Below, piece by piece: positions 1 to 6,250 of a DNA stretch of 9,633 nt. Every line of letters begins with the position of its first letter. Position 1 is the first letter of the stretch. The notes beneath the pieces are model-generated. The model ran no database searches. It had not been told where the DNA came from and saw nothing but the letters and a program-made list of their open reading frames with translations. The DNA lies in NCBI GenBank assembly GCA_964519995.1, contig CAZFLY010000086.1, positions 1 through 9,633 of the forward strand, given 5' to 3'. The stretch is from CAZFLY01 sp964519995 (GTDB lineage: Bacteria > Planctomycetota > Phycisphaerae > Sedimentisphaerales > Anaerobacaceae). The position numbers were made by a program, and so were the translations under genes.

Positions 1-64
1 TCCGTGTTGTTTCCGGTAGCACATCAGTTCCGCTAATCGTTATTTTGAAACTCGGACTGCCCAT
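1..64 (-). CDS. Possible 5' end of an unidentified gene leaving the left edge
   Basis: On the minus strand an ATG at 64-62 opens a frame that stays open to the window edge and reads MGSPSFKITISGTDVLPE followed by about three more residues. An in-frame TAG lies roughly 30 codons upstream, so the ATG is the first methionine of the frame. I see no Shine-Dalgarno sequence before it. The codons look more like protein than the plus-strand frame over the same bases, which is Leu/Pro-rich and runs on into repeats. At 21 residues no family can be named, and it may not be a gene. Confidence 0.2.
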   Translation of the reverse strand, partial: MGSPSFKITISGTDVLPETTR

Positions 65-147
65 ACAATCTAAAACCGATAATTGCCCTTTTTTACGCTA
101 TGCGCTTACACTACCCAAAACCGCAATTCCTCTTAAATTAAATTCGT

Positions 148-182
148 CATTCGAGTCACGGGCTACGAGCGACGAGTCACGA
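148..182 (+). repeat. Short heptanucleotide array, 5 units
   Basis: Five consecutive 7-base words occur here: CATTCGA, GTCACGG, GCTACGA, GCGACGA, GTCACGA. They belong to the same word family as the large array at 299-627 but are out of phase with it (151 bases apart, not a multiple of seven). The flanking sequence, 65-147 and 183-298, holds no gene or other structure that I can support. Confidence 0.6.
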
Positions 183-298
183 AACCCGCCAACTCATTTT
201 ACCCCTGAAATCCAACAAAGAAAATACAAAAGTCTTGAACGCAACCAAATAGCCTCAACTTTTGAGCCAGCGAAAACATGTAGCAGGAATCTATACCC

Positions 299-627
299 AA
301 TACGACATACGCAATACGAGATACGAAATACGCTTTACGCTTCACGAATCACGAATCACCATTTGTGCAATACCCAATACGACATACGAAATACGAGATA
401 CGATTCACGACATTAGAGTATCAAGCATCGAGCCACTATTCACCAATCGCGAATCACCATTAACCATTCACCACATACGAAATACGCTTCACTCATCACT
501 CATCACTCATCACTCATCACTCATCACTTATCACTCTTCACTCTTCACTCTTCACTCTTCACTCTTCACTCTTCACTCTTCACTCTTCACGAAATACGAG
601 TATCCAGTATCGAGTATCAAGCATCGA
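299..627 (+). repeat. Phase-locked heptanucleotide array, 47 units
   Basis: The 329 bases divide exactly into 47 seven-base words with no slip in phase. Typical words are AATACGA, CATACGA, GATACGA, TTCACGA, ATCACGA, ATCACCA, ATCACTC, TTCACTC, GTATCGA, GTATCAA and GCATCGA. Most fit a loose NNYACGA/NNYACYM pattern. Because seven is not a multiple of three, every frame translates to a similar seven-residue repeat rich in Arg, Asn, Thr, Tyr and Ile, so the open frames crossing it are not genes. Heptanucleotide short tandem repeats (STRR) are known from filamentous cyanobacteria; whether this family is related is unknown. Confidence 0.9.
490..587 (+). repeat. Near-perfect 7-bp minisatellite inside the heptamer array
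   Basis: Fourteen head-to-tail units: CACTCAT five times, CACTTAT once, then CACTCTT eight times, ending where CACGAAA resumes the divergent words. It shares the phase of the larger array and looks like recent local amplification of one word followed by a one-step variant. Copy number is likely to vary between strains and is prone to assembly error. Confidence 0.93.
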
Positions 628-689
628 GACCATCTCCGTCGGACTTGTGCTTCGCTACATCATCAAACATCAAGCCTTTAGGTAAATTC

Positions 690-712
690 AATACCTAAGT
701 ATCTTAGATATT
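690..712. repeat. Palindrome copy 1 (one mismatch)
   Basis: Arms AATACCTAAG and CTTAGATATT around TAT; one arm position departs from perfect symmetry. An upstream TTAGGTA (679-685) can also pair with TACCTAA, so two hairpins compete for the same arm. Confidence 0.75.
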
Positions 713-819
713 AAGATCCGAGTGCTTAGTATCGAGCGTCAAGTAATGCTCCTGCTGGCTCTCGGGCTCGGCGTAGGCCTCCGCCGGAATGGGCCGCCTT
801 GACGAGTATCGAGTATCAA

Positions 820-919
820 NNNNNNNNNNNNNNNNNNNNNNNNNNNNNNNNNNNNNNNNNNNNNNNNNNNNNNNNNNNNNNNNNNNNNNNNNNNNNNNNN
901 NNNNNNNNNNNNNNNNNNN
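820..919. other. Assembly gap, exactly 100 N
   Basis: The run is exactly 100 N, a conventional filler for unknown length. It falls inside the 199-bp tandem repeat. By repeat phase the minimum missing sequence is 38 bases, matching 1081-1118, plus any whole number of 199-bp units. The real distance is therefore probably not 100. Confidence 0.98.
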
Positions 920-950
920 ATCATCAAACATCAAGCCTTTGGGTAATCAC

Positions 951-973
951 AATACCTAAGTATCTTAGGTATT
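951..973. repeat. Palindrome copy 2 (perfect)
   Basis: Perfect 10-bp arms AATACCTAAG and CTTAGGTATT around a 3-base TAT centre. Confidence 0.85.
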
Positions 974-1149
974 AAGATTCAAATACTCAGTATCGAGTGT
1001 CCAGTCATGCTCCGACTGGCTCTCAGGCTCGGCGTAGGCCTCCGCCGGAATGGGCCGCCTTGACGAGTATCGAGTATCAAGCATCGAGACCATCTCCGTC
1101 GGACTTGTGCTTCGCTGCATCATCAAACATCAAGCCTTTGGGTAATCAC

Positions 1150-1172
1150 AATACCTAAGTATCTTAGGTATT
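1150..1172. repeat. Palindrome copy 3 (perfect)
   Basis: Same perfect 10-bp arms as copy 2. Resemblance to the 199-bp unit ends right after it, so the palindrome marks the right boundary of the tandem array. Confidence 0.85.
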
Positions 1173-1221
1173 ACTGACTTTTGAATCTTAAATGGAATAT
1201 TCTACGTAAGCGAAGCAAAGA

Positions 1222-1293
1222 GTCATTCCCGCGAAGGCGGGGATCCAGCCGGGTTATAAGCATTTTCTGGACTTCTGTTTGAGCAGGAGTGAC
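1222..1293. repeat. 72-bp palindromic intergenic element
   Basis: A 27-base left arm (1222-1248, beginning GTCATTCCCGCG and ending GGATCCAG) pairs with a 27-base right arm (1267-1293, beginning CTGGACTTC and ending GGAGTGAC) across an 18-base loop. By eye there are 17 Watson-Crick pairs, 6 G:U pairs and 4 mismatches, so the transcript would fold well. The left arm has its own inner hairpin CCCGC-GAAG-GCGGG (1228-1241). From memory, arms of this type (GTCATTCCCGCGAA...) are a frequent dispersed palindromic repeat in many bacterial genomes; I cannot check that here. Confidence 0.7.
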
Positions 1294-1343
1294 AGTATGT
1301 TTGTTCCATTACTTATTCAAACATTAAGCCTTTAGGTAAATTC

Positions 1344-1366
1344 AATGCCTAAGTATCTTAGGTATT
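1344..1366. repeat. Palindrome copy 4, dispersed from the tandem array
   Basis: Arms AATGCCTAAG and CTTAGGTATT around TAT, one mismatch. It carries the same left flank as the tandem units (AAACATTAAGCCTTTAGG, 1319-1336) but lacks the GC-rich part, so this roughly 50-base segment seems able to exist apart from the 199-bp unit. Confidence 0.75.
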
Positions 1367-1477
1367 AATCATTGGATACTTAGCATCAAACATCCCGCAA
1401 CGATATTTGACTATATACCATATAAAATTTAGTATCGAAGTTATTATCAACTACATCTTACCAATCTCCATGTACAA

Positions 1478-1540
1478 GATACGATTCACGAGATACGAGT
1501 ATCAAGTATCGAACCACAATTCACCAATCACCACTCACAA
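1478..1540 (+). repeat. Second heptanucleotide array, 9 units
   Basis: Nine in-phase words: GATACGA, TTCACGA, GATACGA, GTATCAA, GTATCGA, ACCACAA, TTCACCA, ATCACCA, CTCACAA. The vocabulary is that of 299-627. The open frame crossing it (about 1407-1652) is a product of the repeat. Confidence 0.82.
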
Positions 1541-2057
1541 TCCCAAGTCCGTGTCTAAAAAAACTGTGCCAATTGGCGAAATTCATCCTTTCGTAGCAGT
1601 TCTACTGCGGAAGATGGATATGCGGCTTTTTTTTCGATATTATCAATCCTAAAGGCAAAAGGCGATATACGACAAATGCAGTCCGTAATATCTGTGAAAA
1701 ATGGTTCAAAAAGTGCGCATTTTTGTTCATTTTTGCTAAAAACGTGCGCACTTTTGCTAATTTCTGGTCATTTTATGCTCATTTTTTACCGCATTTTTCT
1801 TGCCTATATCGCCCAAACTCTACACACTAAAACTGTCACCTTCGTTTTTAGCCGAAAAACAACGATTGGTCTTAAAATCACCTCCAAATTTTCCGCCAAA
1901 AACCCAATTTTTTCAAAAAAACCGCAAGTTTTTCAACTGCTGAAAAAACGAAAAACTGCAAAGTAGCACCTCTAATAGACCGAAATTAAAATGTGTTGTA
2001 ACTTAGCGCTCGGTATGTGCGCATAGTCCAATAACAGGGCTGGAAAAGGTAAATTCG
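1541..2057. other. AT-rich spacer upstream of the phosphatase gene
   Basis: No credible gene. It contains a perfect 10-base palindrome GCCAATTGGC (1568-1577), a small hairpin GCAGT-TCT-ACTGC (1596-1608), and a T-rich tract (about 1627-1960) with many CATTTT words. An 11-bp perfect inverted repeat, AAAAGTGCGCA (1709-1719) with TGCGCACTTTT (1745-1755), lies in that tract. The word GTGCGCA occurs a third time at 2017-2023, just before the phosphatase gene. A frame open at 1676-1966 encodes only a K/F/S-rich low-complexity string and is not called. No clear -35/-10 pair was found. Confidence 0.55.
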
Positions 2058-3332
2058 ATGGAAGATATCCAATTGCAGTCTGATATTACGCTGCCAAAGA
2101 CTTACACGGATGTTCTCTATCTGACTGATAAACCACAGATACCTCCTGAAATAAAGCGACTGCTAAGGCAAAATCGTCTGTCTGTTCTGACGATGCCGCT
2201 GGATAAATATCCGCAGATACGGCAGCGGCTAAATCTGATTGGAACGGTCGTTATCGATGCGGAAGATTTGGATGGCTCGGAGCAGCAGAAACTTGCTCAA
2301 ATTATCGAATCGTTCGAGATGGAGAATATTGGCGTGATTTTGCTCACAAATCGGATTGAAATGCCAATAAAAAGCTTCTCTCTGGCGCCAACCAGCACAA
2401 GTTTTTCAATGACAAACAGGATGGAGTCGATTTCCCTGGATGATCTATGGGTCCGAATCAGCGTCAATCTGGCGTACCGCAAGAGAAGTTCTGGAATTGC
2501 GGTAAAACCCGCAGCGCCATCAAGTCGACATGAAATAGGCTGCAAGAACAAATTGGCCGAACAATTGCAGATGGCTGGTGCCCTTGTCGAAAGCCTCTCG
2601 GAGCAGCTCCGACTGGCCGGTCTCGTTCAGCAGGATTTCTTGCCCAACGAGCTTCCGGACACCGACAGAATCCGCTGGGCGGCAGCGTTTTATCCCGCTG
2701 AGTGGGTTTCCGGCGACATATATAATATCGTCCGCATCGATGGCAAGCATATAGGTTTCTATGTGGCTGATGTGGTTGGGCATGGCTTGCCCGCGGCGCT
2801 ACTGACGATTTTTCTGAAGCAGACTCTTGCTATGCGAGAGACAACCGACCACAGTTACAGGATACTATCACCATCTGAGGTCATGAGAAATCTTAATGTA
2901 CGGATGGCGTCACAGAAACTCTCTGGTTATCAGTTTGCCACCTGTTGCTATTGTCTGCTCGACATCGAGTCGCTACAACTAACGTATGCCCGTGCGGGGC
3001 ATCCCTATCCACTTCTTATTGGGCCCGAAGGAGAGCCTGAGCAGTTGGAGACAAGAGGTTCACTACTGGGTGTATTCGAGGAGACCGAATATGTCGAGCA
3101 CAGCATTCAACTTCAGCCTGGTGACAAGCTTCTGGTCTACTCCGACGGGGCAGAACCATTCATTGGTTGCTTCGACGACCAGGCTGGCTTTCGTTTCAAG
3201 CAGGAGTTTTGCGAAATAGCGGATTTGTCTATAATCGACTTGGTGGACAGACTCAAAGTTCGTGCGAAAAGTCAAGAGCTTGACCACTCAGGCATAGATG
3301 ACATAACTATTGTCGGTCTGGAAGTGCTTTAG
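2058..3332 (+). CDS. PP2C/SpoIIE-family serine phosphatase (RsbU-type) with degenerate receiver domain
   Basis: A 424-residue cytoplasmic protein, probably dephosphorylating a phosphoserine on an anti-anti-sigma (STAS) partner or a similar switch protein. Residues about 200-424 form the SpoIIE/PPM domain. The metal-binding aspartates are present: D220 in VSGD, D238 in ADVVGHG, D363 in YSDG and D414/D415 in GIDDITIV; the ARAGHPYPLL strand (311-320) is also typical. Residues about 165-195 are a heptad-like linker. Residues about 15-142 look like a receiver fold with D67 at the phospho-acceptor place (VVIDAED) and T97 after the next strand. The acidic pair after strand 1 and the usual lysine near the end are missing, so phosphorylation is doubtful. 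The ATG at 2058 has AAGG eight bases upstream. No anti-sigma kinase or STAS gene is adjacent, so the partner is unknown. The catalytic assignment is firm; the pathway is inference. Confidence 0.9.
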   Translation: MEDIQLQSDITLPKTYTDVLYLTDKPQIPPEIKRLLRQNRLSVLTMPLDKYPQIRQRLNLIGTVVIDAEDLDGSEQQKLAQIIESFEMENIGVILLTNRIEMPIKSFSLAPTSTSFSMTNRMESISLDDLWVRISVNLAYRKRSSGIAVKPAAPSSRHEIGCKNKLAEQLQMAGALVESLSEQLRLAGLVQQDFLPNELPDTDRIRWAAAFYPAEWVSGDIYNIVRIDGKHIGFYVADVVGHGLPAALLTIFLKQTLAMRETTDHSYRILSPSEVMRNLNVRMASQKLSGYQFATCCYCLLDIESLQLTYARAGHPYPLLIGPEGEPEQLETRGSLLGVFEETEYVEHSIQLQPGDKLLVYSDGAEPFIGCFDDQAGFRFKQEFCEIADLSIIDLVDRLKVRAKSQELDHSGIDDITIVGLEVL

Positions 3333-3369
3333 TAAGCTGGCTTTAATATCGTCATAGTAATAATCTGTT

Positions 3370-3386
3370 CAGGCAGGGGCCTGTTT
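3370..3386 (+). terminator. Weak terminator-like hairpin after the phosphatase gene
   Basis: CAGGC-AGGG-GCCTG forms a 5-bp GC-rich stem with a 4-base loop followed by only three T. It starts 38 bases after the stop codon. The short stem and U tract make it a weak candidate. Confidence 0.3.
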
Positions 3387-3714
3387 ACTAGTGTACTGTG
3401 TTGATATCGTAAAGCCTATAAAATAGGGCCCCGACTAATTGTTAATGATGGTTCAGTGAGCTTTTGGGTAAAATCTCATTTTTTTGAGAAATAGCTTTTA
3501 TGGACGATATTCTGGTATTTCGATGCTGACAGTGATTTTATAAGACGATTTACATAATGCGTTTGAATTTACCGTTTCTGTATAGACTCTCAGTGTATCC
3601 AAATAGGAGCAATACCTAAATATCCCAGAAAGTGTTGTAAGAGCTTTCAGGTAAGGGAGCTAAAGGTTCCCAGATAGACTTGCGTATGGCTCATTGAGTT
3701 CAGAGAACATTTGC

Positions 3715-3744
3715 TTGACGTGAACATGGGTAATCTGGTAAAAT
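3715..3744 (+). promoter_or_regulatory. Sigma70-like promoter candidate upstream of the lipoprotein gene
   Basis: TTGACG (3715-3720) and TAAAAT (3739-3744) are separated by 18 bases. Each differs from the consensus hexamer at one position. It would give a 5' leader of about 300 nt before the lipoprotein start. Confidence 0.45.
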
Positions 3745-3997
3745 TGGGAGTTTGTAATCTGTGGCCTTAAAATTATGCAATCGGGTCACTATTTCGTATA
3801 ATTTACAAGAGATTAGCTTAGGTACGAATATTGTTTGATCCTCTTGGGATTCTGGAAGTACCGGCTGCTGGATTATGGCCTATTTGTTTATGAAAGGAAG
3901 GAGTTTCATTTCGGTCTATCACAATGTCCTAATAAGAACCGCCCCGAGTAGTATGTTTTGATGGCAATAAACCTAATTTTACCGGGGAGGAAGGCAG

Positions 3998-4033
3998 GTG
4001 AGGGATTTCAAATCTCCTTCGGATGAGTTTTGA
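3998..4033 (+). CDS. Candidate 11-residue leader peptide
   Basis: GTG at 3998 opens a frame reading MRDFKSPSDEF and stops at TGA 4031-4033, 23 bases before the lipoprotein start. The preceding GGGGAGGAAGG (3984-3994) is one of the strongest Shine-Dalgarno-like sequences in the window. CC-GCCCCG (3939-3946) could pair with CGGGGAGG (3983-3990), 7 of 8 pairs, and would hide that site. This arrangement suggests translational coupling or attenuation, but no run of diagnostic codons points to a specific amino acid. It could be chance. Confidence 0.3.
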   Translation: MRDFKSPSDEF

Positions 4034-4056
4034 GGTATGAAAAAGGGGGATTTAAG

Positions 4057-5739
4057 ATGAAAAGGTTATTGATTATCTCGCTTGTTCTAACGTTTGTTTT
4101 ATTTGGTTGCCGCATCGCGAACAAGCAGGATTACTCTGAGACGCCTGGACCATCAGCGGATGAGCCTTCGGAAAGGGTCTTTTGGGGTAAAGACCTAAGA
4201 CCTATAACTGTGCCTATGCCCGCATCAACGGAAAGATCGGTATTACAGGAAAGGCAAGCATCACCAGCGAGACGGGTATCAATAAAAGGTACCGAACCCC
4301 TACAAAGTTCGGTTGTCGTGAGACCAGAGCTGATTGTTTTGGGTACGGCTGGCTCATACACCGTCTCCATAGTCTATCCGTCCGTAGAATACGGTGTTAT
4401 TCGAGTAGACAAAACCATGCCAAAAGAAGTTCCCCTAAACAGACCTTTCAACTACTCTATTAACATTACGAATCTGATAGATGTAACACTCACCGACGTA
4501 ATCATAGCCGAGACTCTTCCAAAGGGTTTTAGCTTCACAGGGGCTGCTCCAATACCAGAAAGAAATGCAGACAGCCTTGTATGGTTACTAGCCCGGCTTG
4601 AACCGAGAACCAGCCAGCAGATTACTGTCTCTGGTATGGCGATCGATACTTATGGCCTTGAATACTGCACAACTATTACGCATGTTGCTCGAGCTTGTGC
4701 GAACATTGAAGTTGTCCAGCCAAGGTTAGAGATAGTAAAAGTAACTCCTCTCGAGGTTTTGCTATGTGACTCAATCCCTGTAGAATTTGTTGTGACAAAC
4801 GCAGGAACAGGATTGGCGCAGAATGTTAAGATTGTAGATGCCCTTCCTACGGGACTACAGACGGTTGATGGCAAGAGCACGCTGGTACTTGATGCAGGAA
4901 ACTTGACGGCAGGTCAATCCCGGAAGCTAACGGCTGAGTTGCGTGCTACCCAGACCGGCACATATATTAGCAAGGCTACGGCCAGTTCGGCCTCTGGCCT
5001 GAAAGCCGAATCGCCATCAGCCACAATAACTGTGCGCCAACCGGTCTTGGAGATTGTCAAGACTGGACCTGACCTACTGTACCTTGGTCGATCTCTAAGC
5101 TATGAAATCTTAGTTACTAATAAAGGAAATGGACTGGCAAAAGACACTGTAGTCGAAGATAGTATTCCCTTAGGGGTGACCTCAGTAGAGGCAACAGCCG
5201 GTGCAGAATTTTCTGGGCAGAAGCTGATTTGGAGGTTAGGTACTCTGGCACCAGGTGAATCTAAGAATGTGCGAGTATCTTTTTTACCTACACAGGTGGG
5301 TGAGCTGACAAGTAACGCTATCGCTTCGGCCTATTGTGCTGGTAGTGTGGCTGCTTACTCAAGGACATCGATTGCAGGAATTCCTGCAGTAAGGCTTGAA
5401 GTCGTAGACCTACAGGACCCAATCGAAGTAGGTGGGGAGACGACTTACTTGATCGCAGTAACGAATCAAGGCTCGGCCCCTGATACTAACATACGTATTG
5501 TTTGTACATTGGAGGAGAAAATCCAGTACGTCTCCTCAACTGGTGTGACGGTTGGCTCGATGATGGGTCGCACTGTGAGCTTTGCGCCGCTGCGTAGTCT
5601 CGAGCCTATGGCAAAAGCAACTTGGCGCGTCGTTGTCCGAGGTGTAAGACCGGGAGGCGTACGCTTTAAGGTCACTATGAATACCGATCAGCTTGTTCGT
5701 CCCGTTGAAGAAACCGAAGCAACTCATCTTTATAAGTAA
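4057..5739 (+). CDS. DUF11-repeat lipoprotein
   Basis: A 560-residue envelope protein. Residues 1-17 form a lipoprotein signal peptide (MKRLLIISL, hydrophobic core) with lipobox LFGC and the lipidated Cys18; position +2 is Arg, not Asp, which by the E. coli Lol rule would favour the outer membrane. A Pro/Ser-rich linker (about 20-90) leads to four tandem immunoglobulin-like repeats of about 105-115 residues (approximately 115-222, 224-329, 330-444, 446-560). Each has the DUF11 pattern: an LEIVK-like opening, a V-TN-G core (VVTNAG, LVTNKG, AVTNQG) and DALPTG- or DSIPLG-like turns. The ATG at 4057 is chosen because GGGGGA lies 6 bases upstream and the signal peptide starts there; an in-frame TTG at 4030 would add nine charged residues ahead of it. 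DUF11 proteins are usually surface or cell-wall components; no enzymatic domain is visible. A terminator follows, so it is a single-gene unit. Confidence 0.88.
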   Translation: MKRLLIISLVLTFVLFGCRIANKQDYSETPGPSADEPSERVFWGKDLRPITVPMPASTERSVLQERQASPARRVSIKGTEPLQSSVVVRPELIVLGTAGSYTVSIVYPSVEYGVIRVDKTMPKEVPLNRPFNYSINITNLIDVTLTDVIIAETLPKGFSFTGAAPIPERNADSLVWLLARLEPRTSQQITVSGMAIDTYGLEYCTTITHVARACANIEVVQPRLEIVKVTPLEVLLCDSIPVEFVVTNAGTGLAQNVKIVDALPTGLQTVDGKSTLVLDAGNLTAGQSRKLTAELRATQTGTYISKATASSASGLKAESPSATITVRQPVLEIVKTGPDLLYLGRSLSYEILVTNKGNGLAKDTVVEDSIPLGVTSVEATAGAEFSGQKLIWRLGTLAPGESKNVRVSFLPTQVGELTSNAIASAYCAGSVAAYSRTSIAGIPAVRLEVVDLQDPIEVGGETTYLIAVTNQGSAPDTNIRIVCTLEEKIQYVSSTGVTVGSMMGRTVSFAPLRSLEPMAKATWRVVVRGVRPGGVRFKVTMNTDQLVRPVEETEATHLYK

Positions 5740-5760
5740 TAGTTTATAACAAAAAGTCAT

Positions 5761-5795
5761 GGCGCCGCGGTTTTATATAAGCCATGGTGCCTTTT
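5761..5795 (+). terminator. Rho-independent terminator of the lipoprotein gene
   Basis: GGCGCCGCGG (5761-5770) pairs with CCATGGTGCC (5782-5791) across an 11-base loop, 9 of 10 positions pairing including two G:U, followed by TTTT. It begins 21 bases after the stop codon. Confidence 0.7.
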
Positions 5796-6250
5796 CATGA
5801 CCTGCCATTAGTGTTGGATTCATTCTACAGAGAAGAAGCTGTTCATTGACTCGGAACCAATTTTAACATTGGTCACGACGGCCTTTCTTTTCTCTGACAG
5901 CAGTACCCCAGAAATATAAAGTAAACGGGCCGGCTTTTGACTCGAACTGTGGATTCCGTGAACATAGAGGACAGTCAACGTAATGACATTTCTTGTGATT
6001 GCTAATTTGACGGCGAGTGAACGTTTCAGAAGTGACTTTGTGTTGTCTGGAAATTGTTTGCAAAAACGTTATTTGCAGTTATACTTACCGCATTTAGAGA
6101 GCGATGTATACGTTCAGTTTGTGAGGCTCTCGAGTGTAATACAAGACATCTTTGAAGAATTGATTTGTTTTAGTATTCAGAAGAGTATTTTGTGGATAGG
6201 GCTCAATGTTTATGTAAGCCGCTCCTTTTAGCAAAGGGAAGGATGCAACA
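5796..6250. other. Spacer upstream of accB
   Basis: No gene is supported. Two small open frames (minus strand 5863-6063 and plus strand 5983-6231) lack ribosome sites and family resemblance. The stretch holds a short inverted repeat ACCAAT-N6-ATTGGT (5856-5873), the promoter/operator candidate at 6058-6085 and the accB ribosome site. That site, GGGAAGGA (6236-6243), is partly covered by a 6-bp hairpin TCCTTT/AAAGGG with a TAGC loop (6223-6238). Confidence 0.55.
6058..6085 (+). promoter_or_regulatory. Promoter with embedded operator-like palindrome upstream of accB
   Basis: TTGCAA (6058-6063) and TATACT (6080-6085) are 16 bases apart, matching consensus at 4 of 6 and 5 of 6 positions. Between and overlapping them, 6059-6077 is an imperfect palindrome with perfect 6-bp arms TGCAAA and TTTGCA. 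A repressor bound there would block the promoter. The regulator is unknown. Transcription would leave a leader of roughly 155-160 nt before accB. Confidence 0.4.

Larger units (their letters stand above)
612..1172 (+). repeat. 199-bp tandem repeat interrupted by an assembly gap
   Basis: Matching landmarks recur every 199 bases: GAGTATCAA at 612 and 811, and ATCATCAAACATC at 920 and 1119. One full unit precedes the gap (612-810). A unit entering from the gap runs 920-1071, and a partial third runs 1072-1172. The two comparable 152-base stretches (659-810 and 920-1071) differ at about 16 positions by eye, roughly 89% identity, with the GC-rich end nearly invariant. Each unit contains heptamer-like words, a GC-rich foldable block (770-798 and its copy at about 1031-1059: GGC/GCC and GGCC/GGCC pairing) and the 23-base palindrome listed separately. 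No coding frame is credible. Confidence 0.88.
3333..4056. other. Long spacer and leader between phosphatase and lipoprotein genes
   Basis: About 720 bases without a convincing full-length gene. It holds a weak terminator-like hairpin (3370-3386), a small hairpin TCTCA-N6-TGAGA (3474-3489), a promoter-like pair (3715-3744) and an isolated TATAAT (3797-3802) lacking a good -35. A truncated match to one palindrome arm, AATACCTAAATATC, lies at 3611-3624. A possible 11-codon leader peptide (3998-4033) and the lipoprotein ribosome site follow. A 23-codon frame from ATG 3890 to TGA 3961 lacks a Shine-Dalgarno and is not called. Confidence 0.55.

Noticed and set aside
299..627. CRISPR array
   Set aside because: The repeats are 7 bp with no unique spacers, and no cas genes are present.
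45..681. Two plus-strand open frames (45-416 and 262-681) of 120-140 residues
   Set aside because: They mostly translate the heptamer array, giving the same Arg/Tyr/Asn/Thr/His-rich pattern in different frames. There is no ribosome site and no family resemblance.
704..934. Minus-strand frames across the N run
   Set aside because: Half of each is undefined X residues from the gap; the rest is the GC-rich part of the 199-bp repeat.
1596..1634. Terminator made of GCAGT-TCT-ACTGC and the T run at 1627-1634
   Set aside because: The hairpin lies 18 bases from the T run, and no gene ends upstream.
1407..1652. Plus-strand frame of 81 residues
   Set aside because: It runs through the second heptamer array and a T-tract, with no coding character.
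1676..1966. Plus-strand frame of 96 residues before the phosphatase gene
   Set aside because: The Lys/Phe/Ser-rich low-complexity product mirrors a T- and A-rich tract. It has no good ribosome site, and the hydrophobic stretch follows from poly-T codons.
5938..5960. tRNA-like string on the minus strand containing AGTTCGAGTC
   Set aside because: The flanking bases do not form a T-arm stem, and no anticodon or acceptor arm can be drawn.
5863..6063. Minus-strand frame with CPLC and HKK motifs
   Set aside because: A CxxC-like pair alone is not evidence. There is no start signal, and the frame overlaps the probable accB promoter region.
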